In this document: positions 1 to 18,000 of the stretch, in pieces
Position numbering within the stretch: the stretch's first letter is position 1
Layout of the letters: each line of letters opens with the position of its first letter
Assembly: GCF_002078875.1 (NCBI RefSeq)
Contig: NC_034410.1
Coordinates: 43,258,202 to 43,322,201, forward strand
Direction: 5' to 3'
Length of the DNA stretch: 64,000 bases
DNA from: Numida meleagris
Lineage: Eukaryota > Chordata > Aves > Galliformes > Numididae
The notes under the pieces: generated by a model
Database searches by the model: none
Told to the model about the DNA's origin: nothing
What the model saw: the letters and a program-made list of their open reading frames with translations, nothing else
Translations under genes and position numbers: made by a program

Positions 1-521
1 CTATACAACTATTAAAGCCAGGCTTAAGGTAATCAGAAAGACAGTGGTTCTATCCCCCATGTTATTTTAATTTCTGTGTAGTCCTCTTAAACAGATCAAC
101 CATACAATTTTGGTTATTTCAGTAACTTTCTGATGTCAAGTGAAATATTAATGCATTTAAAATCACCACTGCATGATGAACAAAATACAATGAGTTTCAT
201 ATAGTGAGGGGCCTTAAATTCCTACTTGGGTAGGAACCAGTTATTTTGAAAACTTCACTATAATTTTAATATGAATGACTGTTACATATTAAAATATTTT
301 TCTACACACGTGGCATGTATCAGCCAAAACAGGGAAAACAGCAGAACTACTCATTTTTGAGACAACTTACTAAAAATGTTTGATTCCATTGAAAAGTTTT
401 TCTCCTGTTAACAACAAAAATATACAACCTCAAAAAGATGAAGGAGAGTACCTGTACTTTGCTATCTATCTTGATACAAAGGAAGAATAACTGCACTGAG
501 CTCCACACTATTTAGTGGCTA

Positions 522-733
522 TAAGGAGAAAGTCTCCTACAGTGATGGTGGTGAGGCACTGGAACAGGTTGCTTCAAGACGTGGTTGATGCCCCATCCCT
601 GGAGACTTGCACAGTGAGGCTGGACCAAGCCCTGGGCAACCTGATCTAGTTGTGCATGTCCCTTTTCATTGCAGGGGAGTTGGACTAGATGACCTTTAAA
701 GGTCCCTTCCAACTCTGAGGATTCTATGATTCT
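522..733 (+). mobile_element. CR1 LINE fragment (3' end)
   Basis: Reads the CR1 ORF2 tail in plus orientation: GAGGCACTGGAACAGGTTGC, CTGGAGACTTG, GGCAACCTGATCTAGT, TTGGACTAGATGACCTTTAA and GGTCCCTTCCAAC. It ends in the typical CR1 3' octamer region ATTCTATGATTCT. 5'-truncated. It lies in KIF15 intron 5, antisense to the gene. Confidence 0.93.
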
Positions 734-901
734 TTAAACCTTAAAGCTGCCTACAGAAAGAGAAAAATCTCAATCATCCCCAGCATTTGAGCCAAGGAGA
801 CATTTCAGAAAAAAAAGCATTAAGGAAACCACTTAATCACAACTTCTATACAGAGTTCTATATGAAGATCAGCAAAAGGTAAAGCTGTCTAAAGCACTTA
901 C

Positions 902-939
902 CCATCATAGTAAAAGTTTTTCCTGATCCAGTCTGGCCA
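902..939 (-). CDS. KIF15: KIF15 coding exon 5 (P-loop)
   Basis: A 38-base exon completing the tyrosine codon and reading GQTGSGKTFTMM plus one base. It carries the Walker A/P-loop of the kinesin ATPase. The acceptor is CTTTTTAG and the donor ATGATGG followed by GTAAGTG. No sixth exon (expected to begin with the GPSE-like segment) was found to the left. Confidence 0.95.
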
Positions 940-3900
940 CTAAAAAGAAAAAAAGAAAGACAGTATTAAGACAACAAAGCATTATTTCAGCTCTGAATTT
1001 TTTATTCATCTGTATATTTTAAAGAAAACTGACAGCTTCAAATGTAAGAAATAAAAAGATTAAAAAAACTAAACAGAGGGAAGCTGAGAATATATGAAAA
1101 TAGAACAGTGAATTTTGACCATGGTAGATAAATTCCCTTTTCACTGCCCCCTTTCCTCCTTCCTCCCCCCCACTTTTTCTTTTGCATTTTTGTTGGAAAG
1201 GGAATAGTGGAACTCAGCATTAAAATAAAGGCCTTCAATGTATCTATATAAATAAAATCCCAGAAGACTGAGCAAAAAAAAAATTAGTTTAATGTCATCC
1301 AGTAGGGTACTCAACTAACAATCAGAAATATCCTTTTAAGTTGAATACATCCTCTTATCCATAGTTATTAATAATGCTAGAGAAGTTTCAGAGCAGTTTC
1401 ACTTTATTTTTCCATATTTTTAAATAGTAAACAAAGTAGAATTCAGCTTTGCAAAAGCTGTCCTAGGCTAAAAATAAACAGACAAACAGTAACACTTCTA
1501 TTAGATCAGTCCTTCAAGTTAGTATTTTTAACTAAAGTGCCTAGCCAGATTTCAAAGTGAGAAAATATTTTCAGTTAATGTGGTGATATTAATGCTACTA
1601 ATCTTGGATATATTTTTCCTCTGAAAACACTTTGAAAGCTACAATTATCATGTATGAGTTCTCCCATTGGCAGCTAAGACTAACTAAAGAGTTGAGCTGG
1701 ACGAATCCCAAGTCAGAGCAATTTTCATTCCATTTTATTATGAACATGTTGAAATTAACCAGCTTTCTTTTTAATATCACTATAAAACTTCTAGTTTTAA
1801 GACAACGTTGAAATGAGTTTACGATCCACGTTATTGACCTTTAGTACTAAGACCATAACTCCTACAACTAGATTTCTTAACGAGGAACAAGAAGTACACT
1901 TCAATAGTGCAAGAACACTCTCTACATCGTTCTGAACTAAGGAAGCACTTTCAAAGCTTACCATAACATTAAGTAGACTCAGGAAATTAAAGCCGCAATT
2001 AGTCATTAACAAAGCCTCTTCAAATACTATAATTGCTATGAAATACCATTAAATGACTTACTATGCAAAGATGGTTCCATTGTAGCCGTTCATACATGAT
2101 TCAACGATACTTTTGGCCACACTTGAGAACACTGACTCCTGGAGACAAAGGAAAGAGAAGGCACTTGGCTCCAATGGTTTAAGTACCTCTTCTATCAATC
2201 TTTTCCACGTGATAACTTTATATAAAGAATGAAGTTATTTTATACATTAAGGTCAGACAGGATATCACGACCCTTGGAGTTCTCTCACAGCAAAATGATC
2301 GTAAAACATTTTAAGTCTTTGTGACATCGAACACTCTCTCTAAAAAAATTATTTCATTCCTAGTTGATAACTGGAAGAGGAAAAACTCACCACAATATGG
2401 TTTCAAAACTTTTATTATGTATACTATTAATTTTGGTCCAATGTTTATTATAATTATTTTATGTGGTTTATAGCATCAGTAGGTCAAAAACTGAACCTAT
2501 GACATCATCAAAACTGGTTAACTTTCCACATTTGCATGGTACAGTGGCATATTAGGCAAATCTGTACACTACATGAAAATAGAAGCTAGTATGTCCTAGA
2601 CATGCAAGAAAAGCCCAGCTGCAAATGATAGCTGACAACGTTTCGTTTTCTTTTAGAGATGCTGTATACATTATGGGTTTTTATTATGACATTTATTAAG
2701 AACTTCACAACTTCTATGCAGAGTTGTGCATGAAGATGGATGACAGGATGTTGTCCCAAGCAGTTCGTTTCTCCATGTAAAAGACAGATGACACCCGAAG
2801 GATGACACTGCTACTTTATTAGGATAAAGTTTAAGTCAGCCCTATTAAAAAGACCTCACTCTCACTCCTTACGCAACCAAAACTTTATGAAACTGAAGAA
2901 TTAATCACAATTTGTGAGCATATTGCAGAAACAACTCAGAGTGATTACTTTTAGGTTTCCCCATATAGATTATGTTGTAGGAAGGAAAGACTTCCTTCAG
3001 AGTTCGGAAATGGAAGTGCAATGCTTTTGATGTTGAATGAAAATTATGTTCAGAACTTCAAAAATGCAATACAGTAAAGATTAAATTGGAGCATTTTCCT
3101 TCTGGTATTACCTTTTCCAAGGTCCTAAGAGTATTAAGACCAAGCAGTAAAAAATTCTCAACAATACATTTGTTTAAAAGCAGATATAAAAGAAGGAAAT
3201 ATAACTATTATAAAGTCATAAACTCCTAACATACAAATCACATCTTTAACATCGCCTACCATTTATTTTTGGGTGACTATCTCAACTGGGCGTTATTTTC
3301 TGTTTACACTATTACTGTGATGTTTACAAACAAAAGCTTTAATTCCAACACAAATATTGATTAAACAAATTAACGGTGTTTAAAAATATATAAAAACTAT
3401 TCAAAAGTAGAATTTGGGGCAACATTTCTGAACTACAACCATATATTACCAAACTGAGCACAGCAAAAAGTAAGACCCCCAAGAAATACAACCAAAGGAA
3501 TTACATCTATAGAAAGGTTTAATGTAGCAGTTGCCAAAATCTGGGGATAACCTGCACTACTGCTACAAAATTCTCTAAGTTATTACCTGTGTTGTTTCCA
3601 TATTTGCAACATAATCAAAAGTGAAGATCTTCGGCTCAGGTTTCGAATGCAGACGGATGGTGTTTGATGAAAGAACAGATAAACACAAGCCTTGATCTCC
3701 ATCAGTTAATGCAGTTCCCTCTGAAGGGGGACGTACTCTTACGTAAACCTTGATAGCGTCCCCTTCAACACTAAATGAATATTTATGCATTAGAATTCTT
3801 TGAAATAGATCTATCAGCTGTTTGTTAAAATTATATTGCAAAAATCAGATTAAGCACATAAATTCATACAAACATATTTCCTGAAATTACAGGCCTTCTA

Positions 3901-6239
3901 GCTGTACAGATGAATTCATTATAAGAAACAGATGTATTGAAGCTTACAACGTGGCAGATTAAAAAAGAACAAAAAGTGGGTGGAAATTGTTGTTTCTGCA
4001 TGTAAATACAGCTCTAAAAGAACACATTTCACAGTGAATTTGAAGTACAAAGAGAGGGGAAGAAGAGAGACCGGACAGGCCACTGCAGTTATAACTGAGT
4101 TTCAGTAACTTCTAACACTTTAGGCTTCAAGCATCCTCTTTATTACTGGAACTTAGAAAAAGATTGTACAAATGGAACACATGCTATATCACAGCAAGAA
4201 ATCTTGCGTTTTCTTTGTTTTTCGTAGGAAAGGAAAGAATAATCAATTCTCAATCAGCGAGTCTGATCAAGAACAGTAGCCCCTAAATTTAAAAGCTCCC
4301 TGACATATTTCACCACATTAATCAGTGGACACAACAGTCTATTCTTTGTTGAACAGTTTGTTCAACACTCAGCTTGAGTAACAAGGGCTACCCCAACAGT
4401 AATGCCTCCTATTTTATTATTTTGTCACACAACATCCAAGGCGGATGTTGGTGGTAGGGCAGAGGTTGAACCTTTCCACCAATATCCCATTACATTTTGT
4501 TGCTGTGTGACAGAAGGCAACACAGGAGCAGTCTCACAGAACAGCACCTGACACAGAAGTGCAGATTAAGCAAAGCAGTGTCACTGAAGTCCTCCATGCA
4601 GTAAAAAAATTGACACTTGGTGAGGCAGTGGGTGGTACATTTCAGCAGTGGTGACAGTGGGTCACCTCCACTACTGTAGACTATTACGAGTGCAGTATGC
4701 AGGCTCTTGTTTGTTGCTGGTGAAAATGCACAGTTAACAGTGGTGACTGTGTTGAAAATTAGCACTTTCGTAGCTGAGGATTTACTCTATCAAATAGTTA
4801 TTGCGCTCTTTGTACATATTATAATTTATTTCCATGGAAACAAATGGCATCACTTTTGGAGCAACCTAAATAACTGTGTATGACTTCTATTAATGCTTTA
4901 TGAAGTTCTAGCATAAATATCAATAATAACTATACCAACAGAATTCTTAAAGAATTAAATTCTTATATGAAATGACAGCAAACTTTCATTTACTTTATTC
5001 TTTCGTATAAGCCTGTTATAGCAAGATAGCATTATAATTGGCATAGGTTTTTACTTTTGGTAATACAAGAGAAAGGAACAGAATGATTTTAAAAGTAGAT
5101 TTCATGAGTGAAAAGTGAAATGGGGGAACAACAGAGGAAAAGGCTAAAAAAGGAAGAAGCAGCAGCTGAGAAAAGGAAGATGCGACACTGGATTTGAGAC
5201 ATCTCACTGCCTTGCCAAATATTTTGTCAGTATACAATATTTTGAGTTGGGGCAGAAACTGCGTATATTTGGAGGAGGGCTTGTGGAATTTTTCTTTTAG
5301 CTTGGGACTCCCTCATAGAAGCCTAACAATTCCTCCAAGATATTCCAGAGTCAGCTGTAGGGTCAGGGGATAACGGAGAACTCACTGCATGACAACATTC
5401 TAAGAGGAATCTGATTCCTCAGAACAATGCTTTGATGAAGAGATTTTATTTTTAAATCTCAAAGGAAGTTGAGAGAGATAGGCAATCCTGTGTAGGAAAA
5501 ACATTGGGTGAAGAACTTAACATTACTTTCTACAGTTCCATTATTTGCACTTTTTCCTCCAGAGTGATTATTCACATACAGGAAGCAAACAGTACTACTT
5601 TACCTAGGTGAGTTCAGCAAAGGCGCTGCAGAGTCGCGTAAATCTACAAAACAAAAGGTGAGAAAAACACACGAAAAAAATAATCAAGATATAACTATTG
5701 TTAAAAAAAAAAAATGCGCTTAAATAGAGAACACTTTAAGCAGTACTGAGGAAGATAAAAGGAGAGACTTATAAATGCCCGTTTCACAAATGAAACAGAA
5801 CCGCACAAAAACATCAGGTAACACACCAGCTTCACAACACCTGTACGACTCGGAGGTCTTATTTTCACTGTTAGGAAGCGATACCGAACGCTTTGTAGCG
5901 CAGGAATCTTTTCTGTGCAGACGAGCATCATCTTGCACAGCTCTGCGCTTCAAGAGCACTTGCACCCCACAGTCAGCTGCAGTGGCTTTCTACTTCACAG
6001 TGAATCAGGGGACGCCAGGGTCCCTACCACAGGCAACTCTGGGACACCCGACCGAAGGCGCCCGCTCCCACAGGACAGACCCATCCTACCGCCACGCACC
6101 TTAGCCTCCTCAGTGTGCTGGACCCATTCCCCATAGAGTCCCTGCGTAGTGACAGCAGCCCCAATGCACTCCTCAGATCCCCCGAGCTGCGTAGCCCGAC
6201 CACTCCCCTGCCCCCCTTACCTCTCGTGCCGGGAGCCAT
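902..6239 (-). CDS. KIF15: Kinesin-12 motor protein KIF15, N-terminal coding exons 1-5 (partial gene)
   Basis: KIF15 is a plus-end-directed, tetrameric spindle kinesin that helps keep the bipolar spindle together with Eg5. Five coding exons are seen on the minus strand: 6239-6221, 5643-5604, 3770-3587, 2138-2062 and 939-902. Their phases join without a break to give about 119 residues. The protein starts MAPGTR, runs through the beta-1 strand of the motor (EGDAIKVYVRVRPPSEG, about residues 22-38), the FTFDYV segment and the NGYNGTIFAYGQTGSGKT block, and ends at TFTMM. The P-loop GQTGSGKT falls at about residues 108-115, as in mammalian KIF15. The first ~20 residues differ from mammals apart from MAPG; the motor part is close to identical. 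All borders are GT...AG. The ATG has A at -3 and G at +4. Introns 1-4 are 6220-5644, 5603-3771, 3586-2139 and 2061-940. Intron 5 runs from 901 off the left edge, so the rest of the motor, the coiled coil and the 3' end are outside the window. Assigned from remembered family sequence, not from a search. Confidence 0.95.
2062..2138 (-). CDS. KIF15: KIF15 coding exon 4
   Basis: A 77-base exon reading ESVFSSVAKSIVESCM then NGYNGTIFA, and ending in two bases of a tyrosine codon. The acceptor is GTCTCCAG and the donor GCATA followed by GTAAGT. NGYNGTIFAYGQTGSGKT is the kinesin block just before and into the nucleotide-binding loop. Confidence 0.96.
3587..3770 (-). CDS. KIF15: KIF15 coding exon 3 (start of the motor domain)
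   Basis: A 184-base exon giving residues about 20-81. It contains EGDAIKVYVRVRPPSEG, LCLSVLSSNTIRLHSKPEPK and FTFDYVANMETTQ. These are strongly KIF15-like, for example the kinesin-12 signature LCLSVLSS. The acceptor is TTCATTTAG and the donor CACAG followed by GTAATA; it ends in phase 0. Confidence 0.96.
4347..4367. repeat. Perfect 8-bp inverted repeat beside the mariner
   Basis: TGTTGAAC and GTTCAACA are separated by AGTTT. It ends 17 bp before the left end of the mariner copy. Confidence 0.7.
4385..4866 (+). mobile_element. Non-autonomous mariner (Galluhop/Mariner1_GG type), copy 1, in KIF15 intron 2
   Basis: Bounded by terminal inverted repeats: GGGCTACCCCAACAGTAATG at 4385 and, on the other strand at 4866, GGTTGCTCCAAAAGTGATG. 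About 480 bp. The left part holds a decayed mariner transposase N-terminal region (near ATTAAGCAAAGCAGTGTCAC and GGCAGTGGGTGGTACATTTC). The catalytic part is missing. A TA follows the right end; the left TA is not clean. It aligns end to end with the copy at 48.57-49.15 kb in inverse orientation and lacks about 65 bp that copy has. Confidence 0.88.
5604..5643 (-). CDS. KIF15: KIF15 coding exon 2
   Basis: A 40-base exon after a TTTTGTAG acceptor, ending before GTAAAG. It reads DLRDSAAPLLNSP and carries two bases into exon 3. The reading is open only with exon 1 ending in phase 1, and it joins to SVEGDAIKV. This stretch is poorly conserved, so the call rests on splice sites, phase and the LR/N.P spacing shared with mammals. 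Confidence 0.8.
6221..6239 (-). CDS. KIF15: KIF15 coding exon 1 (start codon)
   Basis: Encodes MAPGTR plus one base of the next codon. The donor is GAGAG followed by GTAAGG. Only 19 coding bases. It opens inside the CpG-rich promoter. MAPG matches the mammalian KIF15 N-terminus, which decided this start. Confidence 0.9.
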
Positions 6240-13305
<7,066 letters not shown>

Positions 13306-13530
13306 GAGCTGTATGTGTTTATTTGTCCTTCCTGGGATTAGAGTAAGAATGAGGATTTTCTTAGAAATTTAAACCCAATTTCTGAATCTTTTCTTACTTT
13401 GTTGTCATTCAACTAGAGAAACATAGCATGAGCAAAACTGAGCTCAGACTTTTCAGTTCAGGTGGAACTGTATGAATAGTATCTCACATCTTTATTTTTA
13501 AAAGAGAATTTAAACAACTGTGTCAAAGTT

Positions 13531-13555
13531 ATTTGAGATGAGTAGCATCTCAAAT
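13531..13555. repeat. Perfect 10-bp inverted repeat in the KIAA1143 3' UTR
   Basis: ATTTGAGATG and CATCTCAAAT flank the 5-base loop AGTAG. It would form a stable hairpin in the mRNA. Role unknown. Confidence 0.8.
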
Positions 13556-14578
13556 AGCGAGCTAAATGAGTAGCAAAATACACCTGTACATATCCAGCTT
13601 AAATACATTTTCAATCAATTCATTTTAAAATGTCCTCCATTAGTAAAATTGTGTTTCCTCTCTCTCAGTCGGGCTTAGTTGAGAGTTGTGTGCTTTTTTA
13701 CTTATTATTGTCTTAATATTCAAAAGAGAGAAACTTCATTGCTATGGAACAGAAATTGATGTCTTTTGGCTCATATATTAACAAAAGCTTGCTCTAAATT
13801 TTGCATGTATGGTTTGGCAGATAAGCTCTTTGTGAGCTCTTGCAGTAATTGAGCCTGCAGTTTCTAAAATCATGTAGTCTTAATGCTGTCTTCACTGAAT
13901 GCAGTCCAAGAAGCATCAAATTAATTTGAATTGATTGTGCTGGCAAGATCTAAAAAATTGTGATTGTATCAACTAATGCAAAAGAAAGATGCCAAAACCT
14001 TTTGAGATTGTACACTTTGGTTATCACACTGATGTGTTAAGGTGGTGTGTATTTTTGGAAGTATATTCTAGCTAGCTACTTGTAATTGTTTGGGATCTCA
14101 GTTTATTCTTTAAAAATGCATTTCATCTTTAATCTGTGGAAAGCTATTTTAATTTTGTTTGAATAGGAAATTGTAAACAGGAAAACTAAGTCAAGAAATA
14201 CTATGGCTGTATTAGAAAGTTTTAAAATTTTTCAACTGACTATGTACAATACACTGAAAATGACCATTTCTGTACTATTTATGTAATGGAATGTACCAAA
14301 ATTAAATAACACCGAGACGCTGATTGGATTGAGAAGCACAAGGAGGTAGAAATAGGACTAATGAGTCTGATATGACTTGAATATATTGTGTGTTCTGTAG
14401 CTATATTTAAGCAAGACTGGGACTGCTGCAAAATTACAGGGTATGAAGCAATGAAACCAGTTCTTGTGCTGCATGACAGGTCATTTGAAATTATTTGGGC
14501 TGTAAAGCTTCATTGAGGAGCAAATTTGAAGTTGCTGTGTGAAACAGCTGTTTTTAGTTTGCTAATTTGGTATTAAAC

Positions 14579-14584
14579 AATAAA
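14579..14584 (+). terminator. Candidate polyadenylation signal of KIAA1143
   Basis: Canonical AATAAA, 1.27 kb after the stop codon, followed by a T/GT-rich stretch that could be the downstream element. Chosen over ATTAAA near 14,302 only because it is the canonical hexamer. Confidence 0.4.
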
Positions 14585-14605
14585 TTATGTTTTCTGAAAG
14601 TGGTC

Positions 14606-15061
14606 CAAGGATATTTAAATTAAGAATTCAGTGCATAAAATGGGATTTTTGGAGTCGTCCGATAATGAAGTCTATTATAGCTGCTACCTGTCTTCATATA
14701 TCACAGCCTCTTATAGCATAAGATCAGGTGCAAGCCTGCCTTCTATTTCACACTTGTTGAGTTTGCCTGATTTTGAAAATGAGTAAATATATTATCCTTT
14801 CAGAAGATTAAAACTAGAACTAGATATGGATATTAAGGTATTGATGTGGCTCTGCTCTGATATTACAGCTGCCAGAGATGTGCAGTGTAACAACCTGAAA
14901 ATTCCCATGAGGACATTTTACTTTTGTAGGCAATTAATTTGTCTGTATTCAGCATATATAATAAAGAAAAATACAGGAAGAAGAAACAGAGAATCAAAGG
15001 TTCCCAGAGATTAATCTTTTCATTAACTTTGTATGATTAACATCTGTTTGAATCAATTTAA

Positions 15062-15092
<31 letters not shown>

Positions 15093-18000
15093 CATGAGAA
15101 ATTCAATAGTGTTACAGCATTCTGAAGGAATATTTGGGCATATTTAAATAACTGAGTAAATATTTTGACTTGCTGAGACCAATGAAGGAATGAGTTAACC
15201 AATTAATGCTTACTTAAACATTTCCAGTTCTGGTCATCAGCACAAAGCCACACTTGCTTACATCTTTCTTGCAGAGCCCTAAAGCTTTTTGCTTCAGCAA
15301 AAAGCAGTTTAGGAGATGTGGTTATCAAGAGATAAACGCCTGCTGTAGATCAGAGGAATTTACATTTACCTTAAAATCTGAGAGAGCCTCCCAAATGCGG
15401 AGCCAATTTGGCACATTCAGAAAGGGAGACTGAGGTCTTGTTTGGATCCTGTCAGCAATTGCATTTAAACAAAATTTACTAATGAAAGACTTGTTAGATT
15501 CAAGTCCAGTAAAAAGAGAATTACTTTCAAATTCTGGGTACAGTACTTCTGCTTAATCATGCTCCTAGCCCTGCAACTTCATGACAGATGTCTGGAATGC
15601 AAATAAATTAATTGCATTTGCTTGGAAATAATATAATGAAAAGCATGTTGTTCTTCAGGCAGCACGGCAGGGTAAGGAAAAGTGGATACAGAAACCCTTT
15701 TTTTTTCCTTTATTATGACTCTGATTTGTAGTGCTCTGACCAGGAGACCTTTGTATTTATTGTATTTCACTCCCAGTTCACCTAACAATAACTAATTGGA
15801 TATATTTTATTAAGAGGTGTGAGTGATGCACAAAAGCATTTTAGTCAAGTAGTCATGTGAAAATGCAGTGTTTTTAACATGACACATCAGGAAAATTACA
15901 CACGCCATCAGCACCCCATGGAACCTGTGACTAAAGAGAACAATTACTTGTTCATTTAGGAAATAAATGTGAAACTGTCTTAAGCAATCACCTGCCTTAA
16001 GCAATGGCCCATGGAAAAAAATAATTGCAAGAACTTTCTGATAAAGGGGAAGCCAAAGTGAGTAAACGGAACATGGGGCTATCCCCTAGAATGGACAAAC
16101 TTTCTGGCTGCTGCTTTTTTTTTTTTCCTCCTTTTTCTCTTAGGTAGGGAGTCATCTTTTTTTTTGTTTTTCCTCTCTTGTGGAGCTTCACTTCAGCTAA
16201 GTGTGAGAGAAGCACTGTGAAGGAGGAAGGTGAAAATAGCTGAGGCTTGTTACCCAACACTGGAAACTTGGTCAGATGTGGCCTGTTCACTAGTAAGGGA
16301 ATTGTGCACAGTTTTTATGGATAAAATCTTTGAGAAGTTCCAGTTCATTAAGACGCAGAAACAATTACTGATGGTATTAATTCTCATTATTGTCTGAACA
16401 GTAAGCAGAAACAAACCTGATGAACTGCAGTAGCATAACAGCACCGTAGTGATGGGTGTTTATAGAGGAGGCTTTGTTACACTGCAAAGCTGACTGACCA
16501 TCTTGGCTTTCCTGATGATATCCAAGCACTTATTTCAGAGCGATGCTGATGTCTGTGATCAAGGAAGGAAATCCCTATTTGAAAGAAATAGGATCTTTTT
16601 CTAAACGGTAGGAATTAAGGTGGATCATCAACAATGCTCTGTTACTGAGAAAGGAAATTACAAAGATACAGGGCAGAGTGAGCAAGAAAATGCATGTACG
16701 GGCAGGTAGCCCCTGTGTTCCTATCCTTGGTTATACCTCTAGCTTGACTCAAAGTTAAAAACAAATCTCTCAGACTGCAAAAGTTCATTTCATTGACCTA
16801 AACAGAAAGAGATGAGTAAGAATTCTATCTAATAGCTTTTATATCCAGTGCTTTTCCAGGAAGTATAACTGGAGGATGAAAGGCTGTGTTTTGCATGCAC
16901 TAAGCACAAGAAGCCTGTACTTAGCTGTTTTAATTACACATTTTTTAAGTTTCATCACAAGACTTAATGTCTTTTTTTTTTTTTTTTTACCGTGCTCCAG
17001 TATATAATCCTGTTAGGAAGCTGCAGATTTATAACGAAGCAGGAAGTAGCAATGTCCTCGTTTCAGCTGATTGTTTCCCTTGTGCTGTAGTGTATTAACT
17101 AAGTAATGCTTCACTTGGCTGTGTGGAGCCAATTGCATTCTCAAGGACATCAGGCATGCCTGAAGATGAGTCATTACCTTTGGTTCAGCGCAAGAAGTAT
17201 GATATGCAGTCTCAGCAAGTATTTGTCCATTGAAGTTGGTTAATAACCTATAGCCCTTTCTTGTGGCAAGATGCCATAAATCAGTCCTTTGTCCATTTAC
17301 CAGACAGAAAGGCTGGTGTATCAGCTGCCTTGTCAGCATCATCCCCTGGTTCCTGCAGTGAAGTGTTAATCTGCCAAGAGATTTTCCATGTCATAGACCT
17401 GCTCTTCTGCCCCACTTCCTTGAGACCATTCCAGAGGCAGCAGTAACAAGGGTAACCAGAAAAACTAGAGAAAAATGGCATGAGTGGCTGCAATCTCCTG
17501 TAGTCCGACCTCAAGATTTTCAGAACCTATAACACCTTGGAGCAAGCCTCTGGGAAGTAACTTCTTCCTGAGGAAAATGGATGGAACCAGTAGGGAAAAT
17601 TACGAGAGAATGAATTTTAGAGTGTTTTTCCCATCATTTTTTTTCTTTTCTTCTTTTTTTTTTGTTGGAGGTAAAACAACAGCTGGCAAAAGCAGTTTTC
17701 CCTCTATCAGGAGATGTAAAATGGCTTTGGTGCCATTCCAGCACATCTGGCAATGTAATCCTTCCCCTTGGCTCCCATGGCAGTCCTTAGTGCAAAGCCT
17801 GATTAGTTAAGGCCATGGGCCAGAGGATGCTCCCTTGTAATAGGCAGAAGTTGTAAGAGGAAGTTATCAAGCCTCCATGGGGTAATGGTGATCATGGCAC
17901 ACTTTTGGTTTTGATATCATAAAAAGAGTTGTTCCCTTAGGGACAACGTAGCAACAACGAACTTTAAAAGGGCAGATTATAAAACTACGAGGAAAATGGT

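Larger units (their letters stand above)
13306..14605 (+). other. KIAA1143: KIAA1143 3' UTR (predicted extent)
   Basis: AT-rich sequence after the stop with no further coding potential. The end is set by an AATAAA at 14,579 and the T/TG-rich TTATGTTTTCTG after it. An ATTAAA near 14,302 and an AATAAA at 14,960 are alternatives. A perfect 10-bp inverted repeat sits at 13,531-13,555. The extent is inferred; no transcript data are available. Confidence 0.55.

Noticed and set aside
512..712. 66-codon minus-strand frame in KIF15 intron 5
   Set aside because: It lies almost wholly within a CR1 fragment, on its antisense strand.
4490..4765. 91-codon minus-strand frame in KIF15 intron 2
   Set aside because: It is antisense to the decayed mariner transposase; no gene.
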